Under the pieces are notes generated by a model. That model did no database searches. It was not told the origin of the DNA and saw only the letters and a list, made by a program, of their open reading frames with translations. From Saprospiraceae bacterium (GTDB lineage Bacteria > Bacteroidota > Bacteroidia > Chitinophagales > Saprospiraceae), in assembly GCA_022448955.1 (NCBI GenBank), contig JAKVCU010000060.1, positions 1-64,000 of the forward strand: 64,000 nucleotides of DNA, in the 5' to 3' direction. The first letter of the stretch is position 1, and each line of letters begins with the position of its first letter. The position numbers and the translations under genes were made by a program. Shown piece by piece: positions 17,113 to 27,004 of the stretch.

Positions 17113-17598
17113 TTTGGTTACGAACGACAGCAGCTTTCTGAAAAGCTAAAATTAGTTCAGTTAAAAGATGGGTGTAATAAAACGAATGGCAAAAGTTTGT
17201 AGTAGTAGAAATAGTTTTTACTTATCCAAAAAAGGATAGAACAATTATTATTTGGGAGCAATTCACATCATAAATTTAAAAAAAAATCCATTTTGTCCAT
17301 TACAAATTAAGAAAACACTAAAATTTTAAAATAAATATTCGTTATTTTGAAACTGCAATTGTCCTTCTGTGAAACATCCTTTAAACAATAAGTGTCAGCA
17401 TTTTGATTAATGCATAAGTTTTTATTGTCTCCTAATGTTTTAAAACTAAACGTCTTTTAATAAATTACAAAGCTCAAACACTTATTTAGCATTCACCGTT
17501 TGAATTCTGAATAAAAGTTATATATTGCAAAAATTAATATACCAAATATTTATTAATACGGGCGAAGCCTAATTAAGTTTTTCATTAAATTTTTTACT
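17113..17598. other. Divergent intergenic region, no gene seen
   Basis: This 486-bp AT-rich region separates the TonB receptor (minus) from a T9SS protein (plus). No open frame of protein character, no tRNA and no clear operator palindrome were found. It presumably holds both promoters. Confidence 0.4.
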
Positions 17599-18399
17599 AT
17601 GAAGAGACTTTTATTTTTCTGTTTAGCGATATTATTCTTTACTGTACAGTTGACTGCACAGGAGTGTACCCCTAATCTAGAGTTAACAGATGAAGAAGTA
17701 GTTGATCCTTTTCCATTTACGGATGATAATCCACTAGGTGGAATTTCTGACACAGCATGTCTTAACAGTTACTATGAATTCTCTGTTTCCTTAAGTCCTA
17801 CAGATCAATTCCCTTTGACTGGAGCTGATATTGCTAATATCCAGTTGCCACTTACTGGAGCTATCGATGGTTTACCCGTAGGTATGCAATATAACTGTAA
17901 TCCACCTGATTGTATTATACCATCAGATACAGTGGGCTGTATCCTAATTTATGGTACGCCAACTGATCCAGCAGATATTGGTGCAAATGACTTGGTGATT
18001 AATGGTCAAATCAATTTTGATCCAGCAGGAGTACTCCCTATTGCTTTTCCTAATGCATTAATCGCACCAGGTAATTATTTCTTGTATGTCAAGGAAGAAG
18101 GTTCAAGCAATTGCTTAGTTTCTACCAATGAGTTAGAACAATTTGTAAGGATAAGCAATCGACCAAATCCATTTTCTGCTATTACAACGATTGATATTCA
18201 ATCTGATATCTCAGGAATATTCGCTTTCGCTGTAAGCAATACACTTGGTCAGCAAATTCACTCTCAGAAAGTACAAATTTTTGAAGGTGAAAATCAGATC
18301 AACTTTGACGGAAGTCAATTAGCAGAAGGTATGTACATTTATACGCTTTCTGATGGTCAAAACCGTATTGCCAAGACCATGGTCATTAGCCGTAGATAA
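17599..18399 (+). CDS. Secreted protein with T9SS type A sorting domain
   Basis: A signal peptide (residues 1-20, ending LTAQ) precedes an extracellular region with paired cysteines (CNPPDC, VGCILIYGTP). The last 80 residues form a type IX secretion CTD: NRPNPFSAITTIDI, NTLGQQIHSQ, then LAEGMYIYTL and a KTMVIS end. The protein is exported through T9SS and anchored or released at the surface. The middle segment resembles that of the next gene (a GCxxxxGTP element). Function beyond export is unknown. Confidence 0.8.
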   Translation: MKRLLFFCLAILFFTVQLTAQECTPNLELTDEEVVDPFPFTDDNPLGGISDTACLNSYYEFSVSLSPTDQFPLTGADIANIQLPLTGAIDGLPVGMQYNCNPPDCIIPSDTVGCILIYGTPTDPADIGANDLVINGQINFDPAGVLPIAFPNALIAPGNYFLYVKEEGSSNCLVSTNELEQFVRISNRPNPFSAITTIDIQSDISGIFAFAVSNTLGQQIHSQKVQIFEGENQINFDGSQLAEGMYIYTLSDGQNRIAKTMVISRR

Positions 18400-18492
18400 T
18401 TTAGACTACCTCTTTTACAACCTTTGCTCCCGTAAATAAACGCAACTAATTTTCGGGATTCGATAATAGCTAATAAATTCTATACACAACTG

Positions 18493-18536
18493 AAAGACGC
18501 CCTCGTGCCACTCTTGGCACTTGAGCGTCTTTTGTA
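18493..18536 (+). terminator. Terminator between the two T9SS genes
   Basis: AAAGACGC (18493-18500) pairs with GCGTCTTT (18525-18532) around an inner stem GTGCCA/TGGCAC, followed by a short T stretch. It separates the two T9SS genes into distinct transcripts or attenuates the second. Confidence 0.75.
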
Positions 18537-18550
18537 TTTACTAAAGTAAT

Positions 18551-20368
18551 ATGATCAAAAAAATAATTCTTTTTTTCACTTTAATCTTTGCACTTGCTGC
18601 ATCTATTTACGCACAAAGCGGATGCCCAGATTGCGTAATTTCATTACCTGAAGATCTTCCAGAAGATACCATATTCCTTTCAACTGCCTTTAATGGGCAG
18701 GTGGGAGTATACTACGAAGAGGACATCAGTTTTCGAATGCCAAAAACAACCGACCCTGTATCGGAGATCGATCCAGACGTACCGAGTGGACTTCCGATTG
18801 AATCGATTACCATCAATTCATTAACCAACGTACCACCTGGCCTCAACTGGGAGCTTAGTCAAACTGAGTTTGATTTGGAAGTAGAGACAGATGGTTGCGT
18901 TCGACTTTGTGGCACACCACTACAACCAGGGCCTTATCAAGTAGAAGTTGTCCTAACTGCTACCGTTTTTTTTATTGAAGAAACTACTTCCTTTAGCTTT
19001 CCATTATTCATTGAACCAGCCACTTCCACCTCTGATGGTTTCACCATCACGAATAATTCTGGGTGTGGAGAAGTGAGTGCTTCTTTCACTAATAATATCC
19101 CTTCTGATAGTTTGGATGGGTTTTCTTATTTCTGGGATTTTGGTAACGGGATAAGTTCTACAGAAGAAAATCCTACTGATCAAAGTTATACTCAAGCTGG
19201 CACTTATACAGTTGACTATCAAGCTATAGTAGACACCTCTGGCTATTTCCTAACAGCTGTAAATATTATTGCTACTGAATGTAGTGATATTTTCAATAAT
19301 GCTCCTGATCTCAAATTCGACCTCATTAACCCCAATGATTCCGTGGTATTTACCTCTAATATTCAGCAAGACCAAACGGCACCCACTACATTCAATCTCA
19401 ACATCCCTATTGATACGGGCCTCTATTCCATTAGGGTAGTTGATGACGATGGTGGTATTGATGGCAGTGATGATATTTGTGGAATTGTAAGTTTCGAGCA
19501 AACAATCCATTCAGATTCTATTCTTGAGAATGGAGATTTATTACTCTCACTAGATATTTTCCATCCTATTGATACCGTACGTTCTACGGATTCCGTCTTT
19601 GTTTTCCAACAGCCTATACCTCCAATAATCACCAACTTTCCTTTTCAGAGCCTTTGCCAAGGGGACGAATGGATCTTGGTTACTGATTACGAGGAAGTAC
19701 AATGGTATTTGGATAGTCTTCCCATTCTTGGCGCGACTTCGGATAGCATCCTTATTCATGAATCTGGAGCATACTACCTAACTTATACTTCTCCTGAAGG
19801 ATGTACAACCACATCTGAAACAGTTGATATTGTTTTTAATCCGCTTCCATTACCGCCTGTTTTCGTCAATGAAAATAACCTCTTGAGTGTTTTCAATCTT
19901 GACAACCTACCTGAAAATTACAGTTTACAATGGTTTTTAGGAGAGTTGGCATTAGCGGGTGAGGTGTTTTCAGAATATTGTATTCCTGGAACGGGCACGT
20001 ACACCTTAGTCGTAACTGACCTTGATACAGGATGTGAAAGTATCTTTTCCAGTGAAGAGACTTTTAATCCAGAATTTCCCAACTGTGTTTCCTCTACCCT
20101 ATCTATAGATGAAATTCTATCCTGGACAGTTGCACCAAACCCTTTCGCAGGATCCGTTAGTGTTCAAATTGAATGCAGCTCTTCAAAAGAGATCGCTTGG
20201 CGTGTAGTCAATATTTTAGGGCAAAGGATTCATACTGGTCAGTGGCATTTACAAACAGGAAGTAATTCACTTCAATTGGATTTATCAGCATTAAATACAG
20301 GAATTTACTTCTTACAATTAATGGATCATCAGCAACAATCTATTAGCCGTAAGATTTATTGTAAATAA
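18551..20368 (+). CDS. Secreted protein with PKD domain and T9SS type A sorting domain
   Basis: Signal peptide (residues 1-21, ending IYAQ) is followed by an N-terminal module with GCPDC and VRLCGTPLQPGPY elements, like the preceding gene. A PKD-like domain lies at about 180-240 (FSYFWDFGNGISSTEENPT, TQAGTYTVDY). An Ig-like module is near 370-430 (SGAYYLTYTSPEGC). The CTD is the last 80 residues (VAPNPFAGSVSV, ILGQRIHTG, LNTGIYFLQL). It is probably an adhesive or structural surface protein (inference). It is a likely diverged neighbour of the gene at 17599. Confidence 0.82.
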   Translation: MIKKIILFFTLIFALAASIYAQSGCPDCVISLPEDLPEDTIFLSTAFNGQVGVYYEEDISFRMPKTTDPVSEIDPDVPSGLPIESITINSLTNVPPGLNWELSQTEFDLEVETDGCVRLCGTPLQPGPYQVEVVLTATVFFIEETTSFSFPLFIEPATSTSDGFTITNNSGCGEVSASFTNNIPSDSLDGFSYFWDFGNGISSTEENPTDQSYTQAGTYTVDYQAIVDTSGYFLTAVNIIATECSDIFNNAPDLKFDLINPNDSVVFTSNIQQDQTAPTTFNLNIPIDTGLYSIRVVDDDGGIDGSDDICGIVSFEQTIHSDSILENGDLLLSLDIFHPIDTVRSTDSVFVFQQPIPPIITNFPFQSLCQGDEWILVTDYEEVQWYLDSLPILGATSDSILIHESGAYYLTYTSPEGCTTTSETVDIVFNPLPLPPVFVNENNLLSVFNLDNLPENYSLQWFLGELALAGEVFSEYCIPGTGTYTLVVTDLDTGCESIFSSEETFNPEFPNCVSSTLSIDEILSWTVAPNPFAGSVSVQIECSSSKEIAWRVVNILGQRIHTGQWHLQTGSNSLQLDLSALNTGIYFLQLMDHQQQSISRKIYCK

Positions 20369-20378
20369 ACATCCTTTT

Positions 20379-20410
20379 GGGTTACTTCCATGGTGAAGTA
20401 GCCCTTTTTT
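20379..20410 (+). terminator. Terminator of the PKD/T9SS gene
   Basis: GGGTTACTTC (20379-20388) pairs with GAAGTAGCCC (20394-20403) with one mismatch, followed by six T. It is 10 bases past the stop codon. Confidence 0.8.
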
Positions 20411-20485
20411 CATTCCAACAAGCCAATAAATGATATGATTTTAGTAATAAAATATATATTTTATCTCAAACAAATAAATAGTTTG

Positions 20486-20493
20486 TAAATTTG
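20486..20493 (+). promoter_or_regulatory. Candidate -7 box for the S9 peptidase
   Basis: TAAATTTG matches TAnnTTTG and lies about 70 bases before the start codon. There is no obvious -33 TTTG at 19-21 bases. Confidence 0.35.
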
Positions 20494-20553
20494 TATTTAA
20501 ACCTTTATTAAAAACGCCTAGTGTTTCGAAGAGCAACTTGAAAACTAGCTTAT

Positions 20554-22524
20554 TTGAATGTTGACAACATGACTGCTTCGATCGAAAAAAGAGAAATTGG
20601 CAATTTGGTGGTTGAAGGCATTCCCGAAATACCGAAAGAAATCAATCATACGCTTCAACAATACCAAAACACAAGAGAAGCCAACTTTGTAGGTTGGTTA
20701 CATAATGGTGAACAGATGTTGGTTGCGACTAGATTCGGTGAATCAACCCAATTCCATTTGGTGAAGGCTCCTGGTGGACAACGCACCCAATTGACTTACT
20801 TTTCCGAGCCACTTTTCAACGGAAAGGTGAATACTTCTAAAACAGAGAATAGTTTCATCTTTCTAAAAGACAAGGGTGGAAACGAGCTCTACCAAATCTA
20901 TTACTACAATTTAGATACTCAAAATTGTAAACGACTCACAGATGGAAAATCTAGAAATGGTGCCGGGCTTTGGAATCACAATGGAGATGCCATAATTTAT
21001 ACGAGTACAAAAAGAAATGGAATCGATCATGATATCTATGTATGCTATACTCATTCTAGTGAAAACGAACAACTCATTTATGAAGGTAAAGGATTGTGGT
21101 TTACGGTAGGATGGTCAGCTGATGATGAGTGGATTACACTGAACAATTATTTATCTATCAATGAGTCGTATCTATACAGATTACATATCAAAAGTGGCAC
21201 TTTAGAGCCTATTTTGCCCTCCGGTGCGGGGATATCCTGCTTAGGTGGTATTTGGGCAAAAGACGGCAGTGGTATTTATTATACCTCTGATTTTAAGCAT
21301 CAGTTTCGCCAATTGGTTTTTCATGCTTTCGAATCAGGAGTAACTAAAGTCATTAGTGAAAATATTCCATGGGATGTTGAAAGTCTGATTATTTCGCCAG
21401 ATGGAAAATCATTAATATTTGCCACCAATGAAAATGGTATCAGTAGGCTTTATTTGCTGGATACAACAACTCATCAATACCAACCTTTAGATGCATTACC
21501 AGCTGCTTTATACTCTAATCTAAAATGGCATCCCAACAGTCAAAAAATTGGATTAACGATCAATAAATCCAATGCTCCAGCAGATGTTTTTGCCTATGAT
21601 ATTCCAACAAAAACTTTAACACAATGGACATTTAGCGAAGTTGGAGGTTTATTACCAGAGCAGTTTATTAGTCCTCAATTGATTTCCTATCCGACATTTG
21701 ATGAGGACAAAGGTCAAAAAAGAAATATTCCAGCTTTCTATTATCTACCCAAGAAAGAAGTGACTCCACAGAAGTTTCCTGTCTTAATATATATACACGG
21801 TGGGCCAGAGAGTCAATTCAGACCTGGATTTTCGCCATTATTCCAATATTATTTAAATGAATTAAAAGTAGCTGTAATTGCTCCTAATGTTAGAGGGTCA
21901 ACAGGACATGGAAAACATTTCATCAAATTAGATAATGGTTACAAAAGGGAAGACTCAGTAAAAGATATCGGTAAGCTAATTGAATGGATTGAACAGCAGC
22001 CTGAGCTAGACTCTTCCAAAATTGCCGTTATGGGAGGTAGTTATGGTGGTTATATGGTTTTGGCATCCATGGCACACTTTAATGATAAACTAAAGTGTGG
22101 CATTGATATTGTAGGGATCAGCAACTTCGTTACCTTTCTAAAGAATACCAAACCATATCGTAGAGATCTGCGGAGAGTAGAATATGGAGATGAGCGGGAC
22201 CCCAAAATGCGTAAGCATTTGGAAAAGATTTCGCCTACCACAAATGCCCATAAAATTACTAAACCAATGTTCATCATTCAAGGTTTGAATGATCCAAGGG
22301 TACCAGCAAGTGAAGCGGAGCAAATGCTTAAAGCCATTCGTCAAAACGGTGGGGAAGCTTGGTATTTATTGGCCAAAGATGAAGGGCATGGCTTCCGCAA
22401 AAAGACCAACCGAGATTTTTATACTAAAGCAGTTATCGTTTTTTTACGCAAGTATTTATTTAGTGAGAATCGCCTTTTTTCTACTCAAGAAAAAGGAGTT
22501 GTTTCATCAGAAACTTCCAATTAA
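20554..22524 (+). CDS. Prolyl oligopeptidase family (S9) serine peptidase
   Basis: An N-terminal seven-bladed propeller (about residues 30-370, with PD40-like SPDGKSLIFATNENG units) gates a C-terminal alpha/beta-hydrolase domain. The catalytic triad is visible: Ser496 in GGSYGGY, Asp580 in GLNDPRVP and His612 in DEGHGF. The oxyanion region IYIHGGPESQFRPGF is present. The enzyme is of the acylaminoacyl/dipeptidyl-peptidase type. No signal peptide is seen, so it is probably cytosolic and acts on short peptides. The start may instead be the ATG at 20569 (MTASIEK). It is followed by a 19-bp terminator shared with the convergent gene. Confidence 0.9.
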   Translation: MNVDNMTASIEKREIGNLVVEGIPEIPKEINHTLQQYQNTREANFVGWLHNGEQMLVATRFGESTQFHLVKAPGGQRTQLTYFSEPLFNGKVNTSKTENSFIFLKDKGGNELYQIYYYNLDTQNCKRLTDGKSRNGAGLWNHNGDAIIYTSTKRNGIDHDIYVCYTHSSENEQLIYEGKGLWFTVGWSADDEWITLNNYLSINESYLYRLHIKSGTLEPILPSGAGISCLGGIWAKDGSGIYYTSDFKHQFRQLVFHAFESGVTKVISENIPWDVESLIISPDGKSLIFATNENGISRLYLLDTTTHQYQPLDALPAALYSNLKWHPNSQKIGLTINKSNAPADVFAYDIPTKTLTQWTFSEVGGLLPEQFISPQLISYPTFDEDKGQKRNIPAFYYLPKKEVTPQKFPVLIYIHGGPESQFRPGFSPLFQYYLNELKVAVIAPNVRGSTGHGKHFIKLDNGYKREDSVKDIGKLIEWIEQQPELDSSKIAVMGGSYGGYMVLASMAHFNDKLKCGIDIVGISNFVTFLKNTKPYRRDLRRVEYGDERDPKMRKHLEKISPTTNAHKITKPMFIIQGLNDPRVPASEAEQMLKAIRQNGGEAWYLLAKDEGHGFRKKTNRDFYTKAVIVFLRKYLFSENRLFSTQEKGVVSSETSN

Positions 22525-22565
22525 AAAAGAAATGAAATGTTATGTGTAACATTTCATTTCTTTTT
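22524..22565. terminator. Bidirectional terminator
   Basis: A perfect 19-bp stem (22524-22542 with 22547-22565) has a four-base loop. A-run on one side and T-run on the other let it serve both the S9 peptidase and the convergent FG-GAP gene. Confidence 0.85.
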
Positions 22566-22581
22566 GGCCTTTTTTATTCAC

Positions 22582-24846
22582 TTAGTCTGCTTGAACAATT
22601 AGCTTCTTACTCCAATTAGCATCAGCGGTGCGCACATTTACCCAATATAGCCCTTTCGGCAAATTAGATAGATCCAATTTATTTTGTTGCTCAAAGGTAG
22701 TCCACTCTCGTAGCAATTGTCCGCTTGCGCTAAACAACTGAATAGACTTTTGATCATCTGTTGCTAACTGAATATGTACTTCTTCTTTTGCTGGGTTAGG
22801 AAATATTTCCAACTCCAATCTACTCCGTTTTGAAGAAGCTGTATTTAGAATTTCATCCGCCTCTAATGGTGTACCAAAAATAGCTAAGCCCCCTCTAAAA
22901 TTACTAACTGCAATCTCCAACAAACCATCATTATCGATATCTGCAAGATCTACATTACTCATTGCTCCAACGTCGATATTACCAAATACGGAATCAATCA
23001 TCGAGGCACTTCCATTGACACTTCCCACTATATTTTCATACAATTCTATTCGACCAAAGTCAGTTCCCATCAGCAACAACCATTCATCATTTACAGATAT
23101 CAACTTAGGAGAAGATCGGCCTGTATCCCCATTTCCCGGAACTCGAGCATCTAGTCCGCAACAATACTGATTATTACCCAAAGCACTGGGGTCACTGTCG
23201 AACATTGGATTACTAGCTGTACCAATATTTTTGAAGAAATTCATATTCCCATTCAATTCTCCAATTAATAAATCTGGTAGACCATCGCCATCGATATCTC
23301 CCACTTCTGGAATATTTTCTTGACCAATATCGATACCCATATAAGCATATTGGGGAATACCAAAGTCAACTGGATTACCTTCGCCACCATTATTTTCAAT
23401 AAAAAACATTTTCCCGAAAAAGTCCCCTACCAATAAATCTTCATCTCCATCATTATCCATATCTGCAAGGCATGGAGCATATCCATATGAAGAAGGAGAA
23501 AAAGAACGCATACCCAGATAATCGTCATCTACTAACTCATAAGCTGGTTGAGTTGTTGTGCCCACATTTTCAAACAAAAACAAAGCAGATAATCGGTTGC
23601 CGGAAGAAGGCAAAAAATAACCGTAATTTCCAATTAATAAGTCCATTAAACCGTCCGCATTATAATCGAAGAATGCCGGTCGCCCTCCTGAGCCTAAGTC
23701 GATCATTTGATCTACTAAGAAATCATTTTGACGAAAGTCAAAAATAGGTGTATCATTTGTTCCTACATTTTTATAAAACCAAGAAACTTCATAATCGACA
23801 GAATTATCTGGCCGATTTGCAGCTGCCATAAAATCTTTTACTCCATCCTGATCTACATCCACAAAAAAGGAAGCAGGAAAAGTAGAAATATTCACTGATA
23901 CATTATTGGCTGGATAATTCGCATCTTGCTCATCAATAAAAGCATCTTCGCAAGTACCTGCATTCTGTAGATAAATGATATTTTCAAAGGATAAGTCACC
24001 TAAGAACAATTCCTTATCACCGTCATTGTCCATGTCAATCGTTAAGAGAGTAGATCCTGCATGTCGGTCATCCACATTTGGGTTGTCATCATCAAAGTTA
24101 GCTGCACAATCCTCTTCATCTACTGGTAGATCCAACTCAGGCGTTAAACCACTTTCATATACTCCCCCCCAGCAATCATCCACTAATAAAAATCGTAGAC
24201 TATCTAAGCCAAATCCATCTTCCAAGGACATATTTTTAAATAAATCAATTTTTCCACCTCCAACATCAAAAGTCAAAATATCTAGATCTCCATCGCAATC
24301 AATATCATCGATGGCTGGCAAATCAATTTGCGTGACAGGCAAATTATTTACGGGTCCAAAGGGAGGCCAGTTGGTCCAAAACGGAAGGGAATTATTAACA
24401 AAAGCAGTATTTATATAGGGTACTTCAAACAATTCAAATGAGAGTTGATTATTCACATAAGTACCTTTATAAACATTAATTCCATGTATTCCTGGGCCTG
24501 CATAAGAAAAGATATCCTGTACACCATCCCCATTATAATCCCTTAAAATGGCCCATTCTCTCAAGTCTGGGAAGTTTTCTGCATATGTTGGCTCAAATTC
24601 ATAATGGCCATTCCCATCTGCGATTAAAGTTATATGTACTTCTCCAGCACGATCAAAAATGTACAAGTCTTCTATTCCATCATTATTTAAATCTACGTTT
24701 GAAAATATAGGCGCGTTCAAGCCACCAACTGCTGCAAGGTTTAAAGCTTCTCCCTCTAACACGAATGGTACATCCATCCAATTTGGTGTTTGTGCGAAGG
24801 CGCTTATTGCCCAAAAACATAAAAAGCATAAACAATACTTCTTCAT
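22582..24846 (-). CDS. Secreted FG-GAP/VCBS repeat protein with T9SS type A sorting domain
   Basis: Signal peptide (1-18, ending AFAQ) is followed by many calcium-loop repeats of FG-GAP/VCBS type: DLNNDGIEDLYIFD, DYNGDGVQDIFSY, DMDNDGDKELFLGD, DYNADGLMDLLIGN, DIDGDGLPDLLIGE and DIDNDGLLEIAVSN. These predict an integrin-alpha-like beta-propeller with acidic Ca2+-binding loops. The CTD ends the protein (IFPNPAKEEVHIQL, LPKGLYWVNV, SKKLIVQ). It is a surface protein, function unknown; such proteins often act in adhesion (inference). The promoter region is shared with the divergent enolase-superfamily gene. Confidence 0.85.
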   Translation of the reverse strand: MKKYCLCFLCFWAISAFAQTPNWMDVPFVLEGEALNLAAVGGLNAPIFSNVDLNNDGIEDLYIFDRAGEVHITLIADGNGHYEFEPTYAENFPDLREWAILRDYNGDGVQDIFSYAGPGIHGINVYKGTYVNNQLSFELFEVPYINTAFVNNSLPFWTNWPPFGPVNNLPVTQIDLPAIDDIDCDGDLDILTFDVGGGKIDLFKNMSLEDGFGLDSLRFLLVDDCWGGVYESGLTPELDLPVDEEDCAANFDDDNPNVDDRHAGSTLLTIDMDNDGDKELFLGDLSFENIIYLQNAGTCEDAFIDEQDANYPANNVSVNISTFPASFFVDVDQDGVKDFMAAANRPDNSVDYEVSWFYKNVGTNDTPIFDFRQNDFLVDQMIDLGSGGRPAFFDYNADGLMDLLIGNYGYFLPSSGNRLSALFLFENVGTTTQPAYELVDDDYLGMRSFSPSSYGYAPCLADMDNDGDEDLLVGDFFGKMFFIENNGGEGNPVDFGIPQYAYMGIDIGQENIPEVGDIDGDGLPDLLIGELNGNMNFFKNIGTASNPMFDSDPSALGNNQYCCGLDARVPGNGDTGRSSPKLISVNDEWLLLMGTDFGRIELYENIVGSVNGSASMIDSVFGNIDVGAMSNVDLADIDNDGLLEIAVSNFRGGLAIFGTPLEADEILNTASSKRSRLELEIFPNPAKEEVHIQLATDDQKSIQLFSASGQLLREWTTFEQQNKLDLSNLPKGLYWVNVRTADANWSKKLIVQAD

Positions 24847-24983
24847 TTAATTTTTTTTTGATCTTTTCTGATTCCTAAATTTATTAAACCTATTGATGAA
24901 AAACACAGATTCTATTTCTTATCAAAACAAATGTATTCGATTTACCATTTTTTAATTAAGTTCATTGAATCAAACCTATATTC

Positions 24984-26123
24984 ATGAAAATCCAAGACCT
25001 TCAACTATACCGCCTTCAAATACCACTTAAAATCCGTTTTTCTCAGTCCAATAATACTACTTCTATATCTGAGTCCACGATTTTACAACTGAGAACGCAC
25101 AGTGGTGTTACTGCCTATGGCGAATGTTGTCCTCGCACCTATGTTACTGGTGAAGATTTTGATTCTGTAGTTAAGGATTTTTCCAAAATCGTTGATGAAC
25201 TGAAACAAATTGACTTCTGCTCTTTCGAGCAAATTCGACTTCTCCTTACGGAAAACCTTACTTCCAGAATAGGCTTATCCAGTATTTGTGCACTTGAATT
25301 GGCCTTATTGGATGCTTGGAGTAGAGATCAGCAGCAATCTCTTACGAGTATCCTGGGCATCAAATTCCCTGAAAAAATCAAATATACGGGGGTAATCCCC
25401 ATTTCCACACCTAAAAAGCTAGCTACTTTGGCGGAGAGGTTTAAAGTTTTCCAATTCAAAGAGATCAAATTAAAAATAGGTACAGACTTAAACAAAAGCC
25501 TTGAAAGTCTCGCTATTTGTAAAAAGCATTTCACCGCTGCCCAAATCTTCCGCGCGGATGTGAATTGTGCATGGGCATTAGAAGATGCTTATAAGTTAAT
25601 TCCCAAACTAATGGCAGTGGGTTTCCAAACTTTCGAGCAGCCTTTCCCCAAAGGGAAAGAAAAAGCCATGGCTAAAATCACCAAAGAATTTGGCGAAAGC
25701 TGCCATATTATGGCAGACGAGTCTCTCACATCTTACAATAGTGCATCCAAACTCATTGCCAATCAAGCATGTAACCGATTTAATATCAAACTCTCCAAAA
25801 CGGGAGGAATATTTAACGCACTAAAAATTTATCAACTTGCCGAAAAACATGGAATAGCTTGCCAGTTAGGTGCACACTTTGGTGAAACGAGCCTTTTAAC
25901 TGCAGCAGGAATAATATTCTCCGCATTAGCCCCAAAGCTCAAAGCTCATGAAGGTGCAATGGGTGAATGGTTGTTGGAGGAAGATTTGGTCCAAACTAGC
26001 ATGCACTTTGATTTCAATGCAGAAGTAAGCCATCTAGAAGGAGTTTTCAAAAAAATCGGATTAGGCTATAAAAATATTAGAGCTTCTTTACTCTCGAATA
26101 CCCAATTGATTAATTTTGCGTAG
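24984..26123 (+). CDS. Mandelate racemase/muconate-lactonizing enzyme (enolase superfamily), dipeptide-epimerase-like
   Basis: The enolase-superfamily (beta/alpha)7 barrel residues are intact. Lys162 and Lys164 form the KxK motif (IKLKIG), Asp192, Glu218 and Asp245 bind Mg2+ (RADVN, FEQP, ADES), and Lys269 is the second acid/base lysine (NIKLSKTGG). This two-lysine arrangement is that of the MLE subgroup, which includes L-Ala-D/L-Glu epimerase, o-succinylbenzoate synthase and muconate cycloisomerase. Without menaquinone neighbours an epimerase or racemase is more likely, but the substrate is not determinable. The 3-prime end overlaps the convergent zinc-ribbon gene by 36 bases. Confidence 0.82.
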   Translation: MKIQDLQLYRLQIPLKIRFSQSNNTTSISESTILQLRTHSGVTAYGECCPRTYVTGEDFDSVVKDFSKIVDELKQIDFCSFEQIRLLLTENLTSRIGLSSICALELALLDAWSRDQQQSLTSILGIKFPEKIKYTGVIPISTPKKLATLAERFKVFQFKEIKLKIGTDLNKSLESLAICKKHFTAAQIFRADVNCAWALEDAYKLIPKLMAVGFQTFEQPFPKGKEKAMAKITKEFGESCHIMADESLTSYNSASKLIANQACNRFNIKLSKTGGIFNALKIYQLAEKHGIACQLGAHFGETSLLTAAGIIFSALAPKLKAHEGAMGEWLLEEDLVQTSMHFDFNAEVSHLEGVFKKIGLGYKNIRASLLSNTQLINFA

Positions 26124-26927
26124 TAGTTTTAAAAGTTTAACATTTATATTCCGACTAACATTGAAGAAAAAACCATTTATGGTGATCCAATCTTTTTCTT
26201 TCTCCAATAATCGGATATTATTATAGTGAACTACTTTTGCTTTTTCCAGATAAGCTTTCCAATACAGTGCTTGATCAGTCAATGCAAACCCTTCTTTGCA
26301 TGAGCCAAATGCGCTTTGGTCGCATATAAAAAGGATTTTTTCTTCTTTTTCGGGAAACAGGAAAAATTTCCCAGCATTTTTGATTTTTTCTACAGGCATT
26401 TTAAGAAAATCAGTGTAGACCAATTCATCTTCACTATCAAAATCCAAATAATCCATTACCATTGTAAATAGATTAATGTCTGACCAGTTTACATCTTGGT
26501 ATTTTAATATCACTTCTGGCAGGGCAACCACATTCAAATCTTTACAAAAATGAATAATGAAGTAATCCAATAGATCAAAAAAAACTCGATCCCGTAATCC
26601 CAAAATAACAACTTCACTAAGCGAGTTATTTTCCTCCAGTTCTTTTAGTTGTTCTATCAATTGCTGAATTTTTCTTTTCAGGATATCTCTAAATCCACTT
26701 TCATACACTTTTTCGCGATAAGTTTCAAACAGCTGAACATCTTGCTCTTCAGCGAGTTGTTCTTGGAGCGCAACAAAAAAATCTTCTGTTAATTGTTGTT
26801 CGATATCAGAAGGGAGCTTAAAAGATGTATCTTCCTGTATTAACTGTTGATCTTGCTCTACGCCACAATTAAAACAATATTTAGCCTCATCAGGCAAACC
26901 GATATTACAATTCCAACAAATTTGCAT
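26088..26927 (-). CDS. Zinc-ribbon protein of unknown function
   Basis: The N-terminus begins MQICWNCNIGLPDEAKYCFNC, a four-cysteine zinc ribbon of the CxxC...CxxC type (residues 4-21). An alpha-helical, acidic region follows (EEDVQLFETYREKVYESGFRD), then a C-terminal beta-rich part resembling a PH-like module (FGSCKEGFALTDQALYWKAY, VVHYNNIRLLEKEKDWITING), where a zinc-ribbon plus PH-like layout is seen in some bacterial regulatory or stress proteins. The start at 26927 is preferred because it begins the ribbon; an ATG at 26957 adds ten residues. Function is unknown. Confidence 0.7.
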   Translation of the reverse strand: MQICWNCNIGLPDEAKYCFNCGVEQDQQLIQEDTSFKLPSDIEQQLTEDFFVALQEQLAEEQDVQLFETYREKVYESGFRDILKRKIQQLIEQLKELEENNSLSEVVILGLRDRVFFDLLDYFIIHFCKDLNVVALPEVILKYQDVNWSDINLFTMVMDYLDFDSEDELVYTDFLKMPVEKIKNAGKFFLFPEKEEKILFICDQSAFGSCKEGFALTDQALYWKAYLEKAKVVHYNNIRLLEKEKDWITINGFFFNVSRNINVKLLKLLRKINQLGIRE

Positions 26928-27004
26928 AAAACAAATGTAATCAATTGCTTTGAACAATTTAAGGGAAAAGTTATTAAGTAAAGGAGACTAGATTGGACTA
27001 GAAA

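Noticed and set aside
24984-26123. o-succinylbenzoate synthase (menC)
   Set aside because: The catalytic residues fit the MLE subgroup in general, but no menaquinone genes are nearby.
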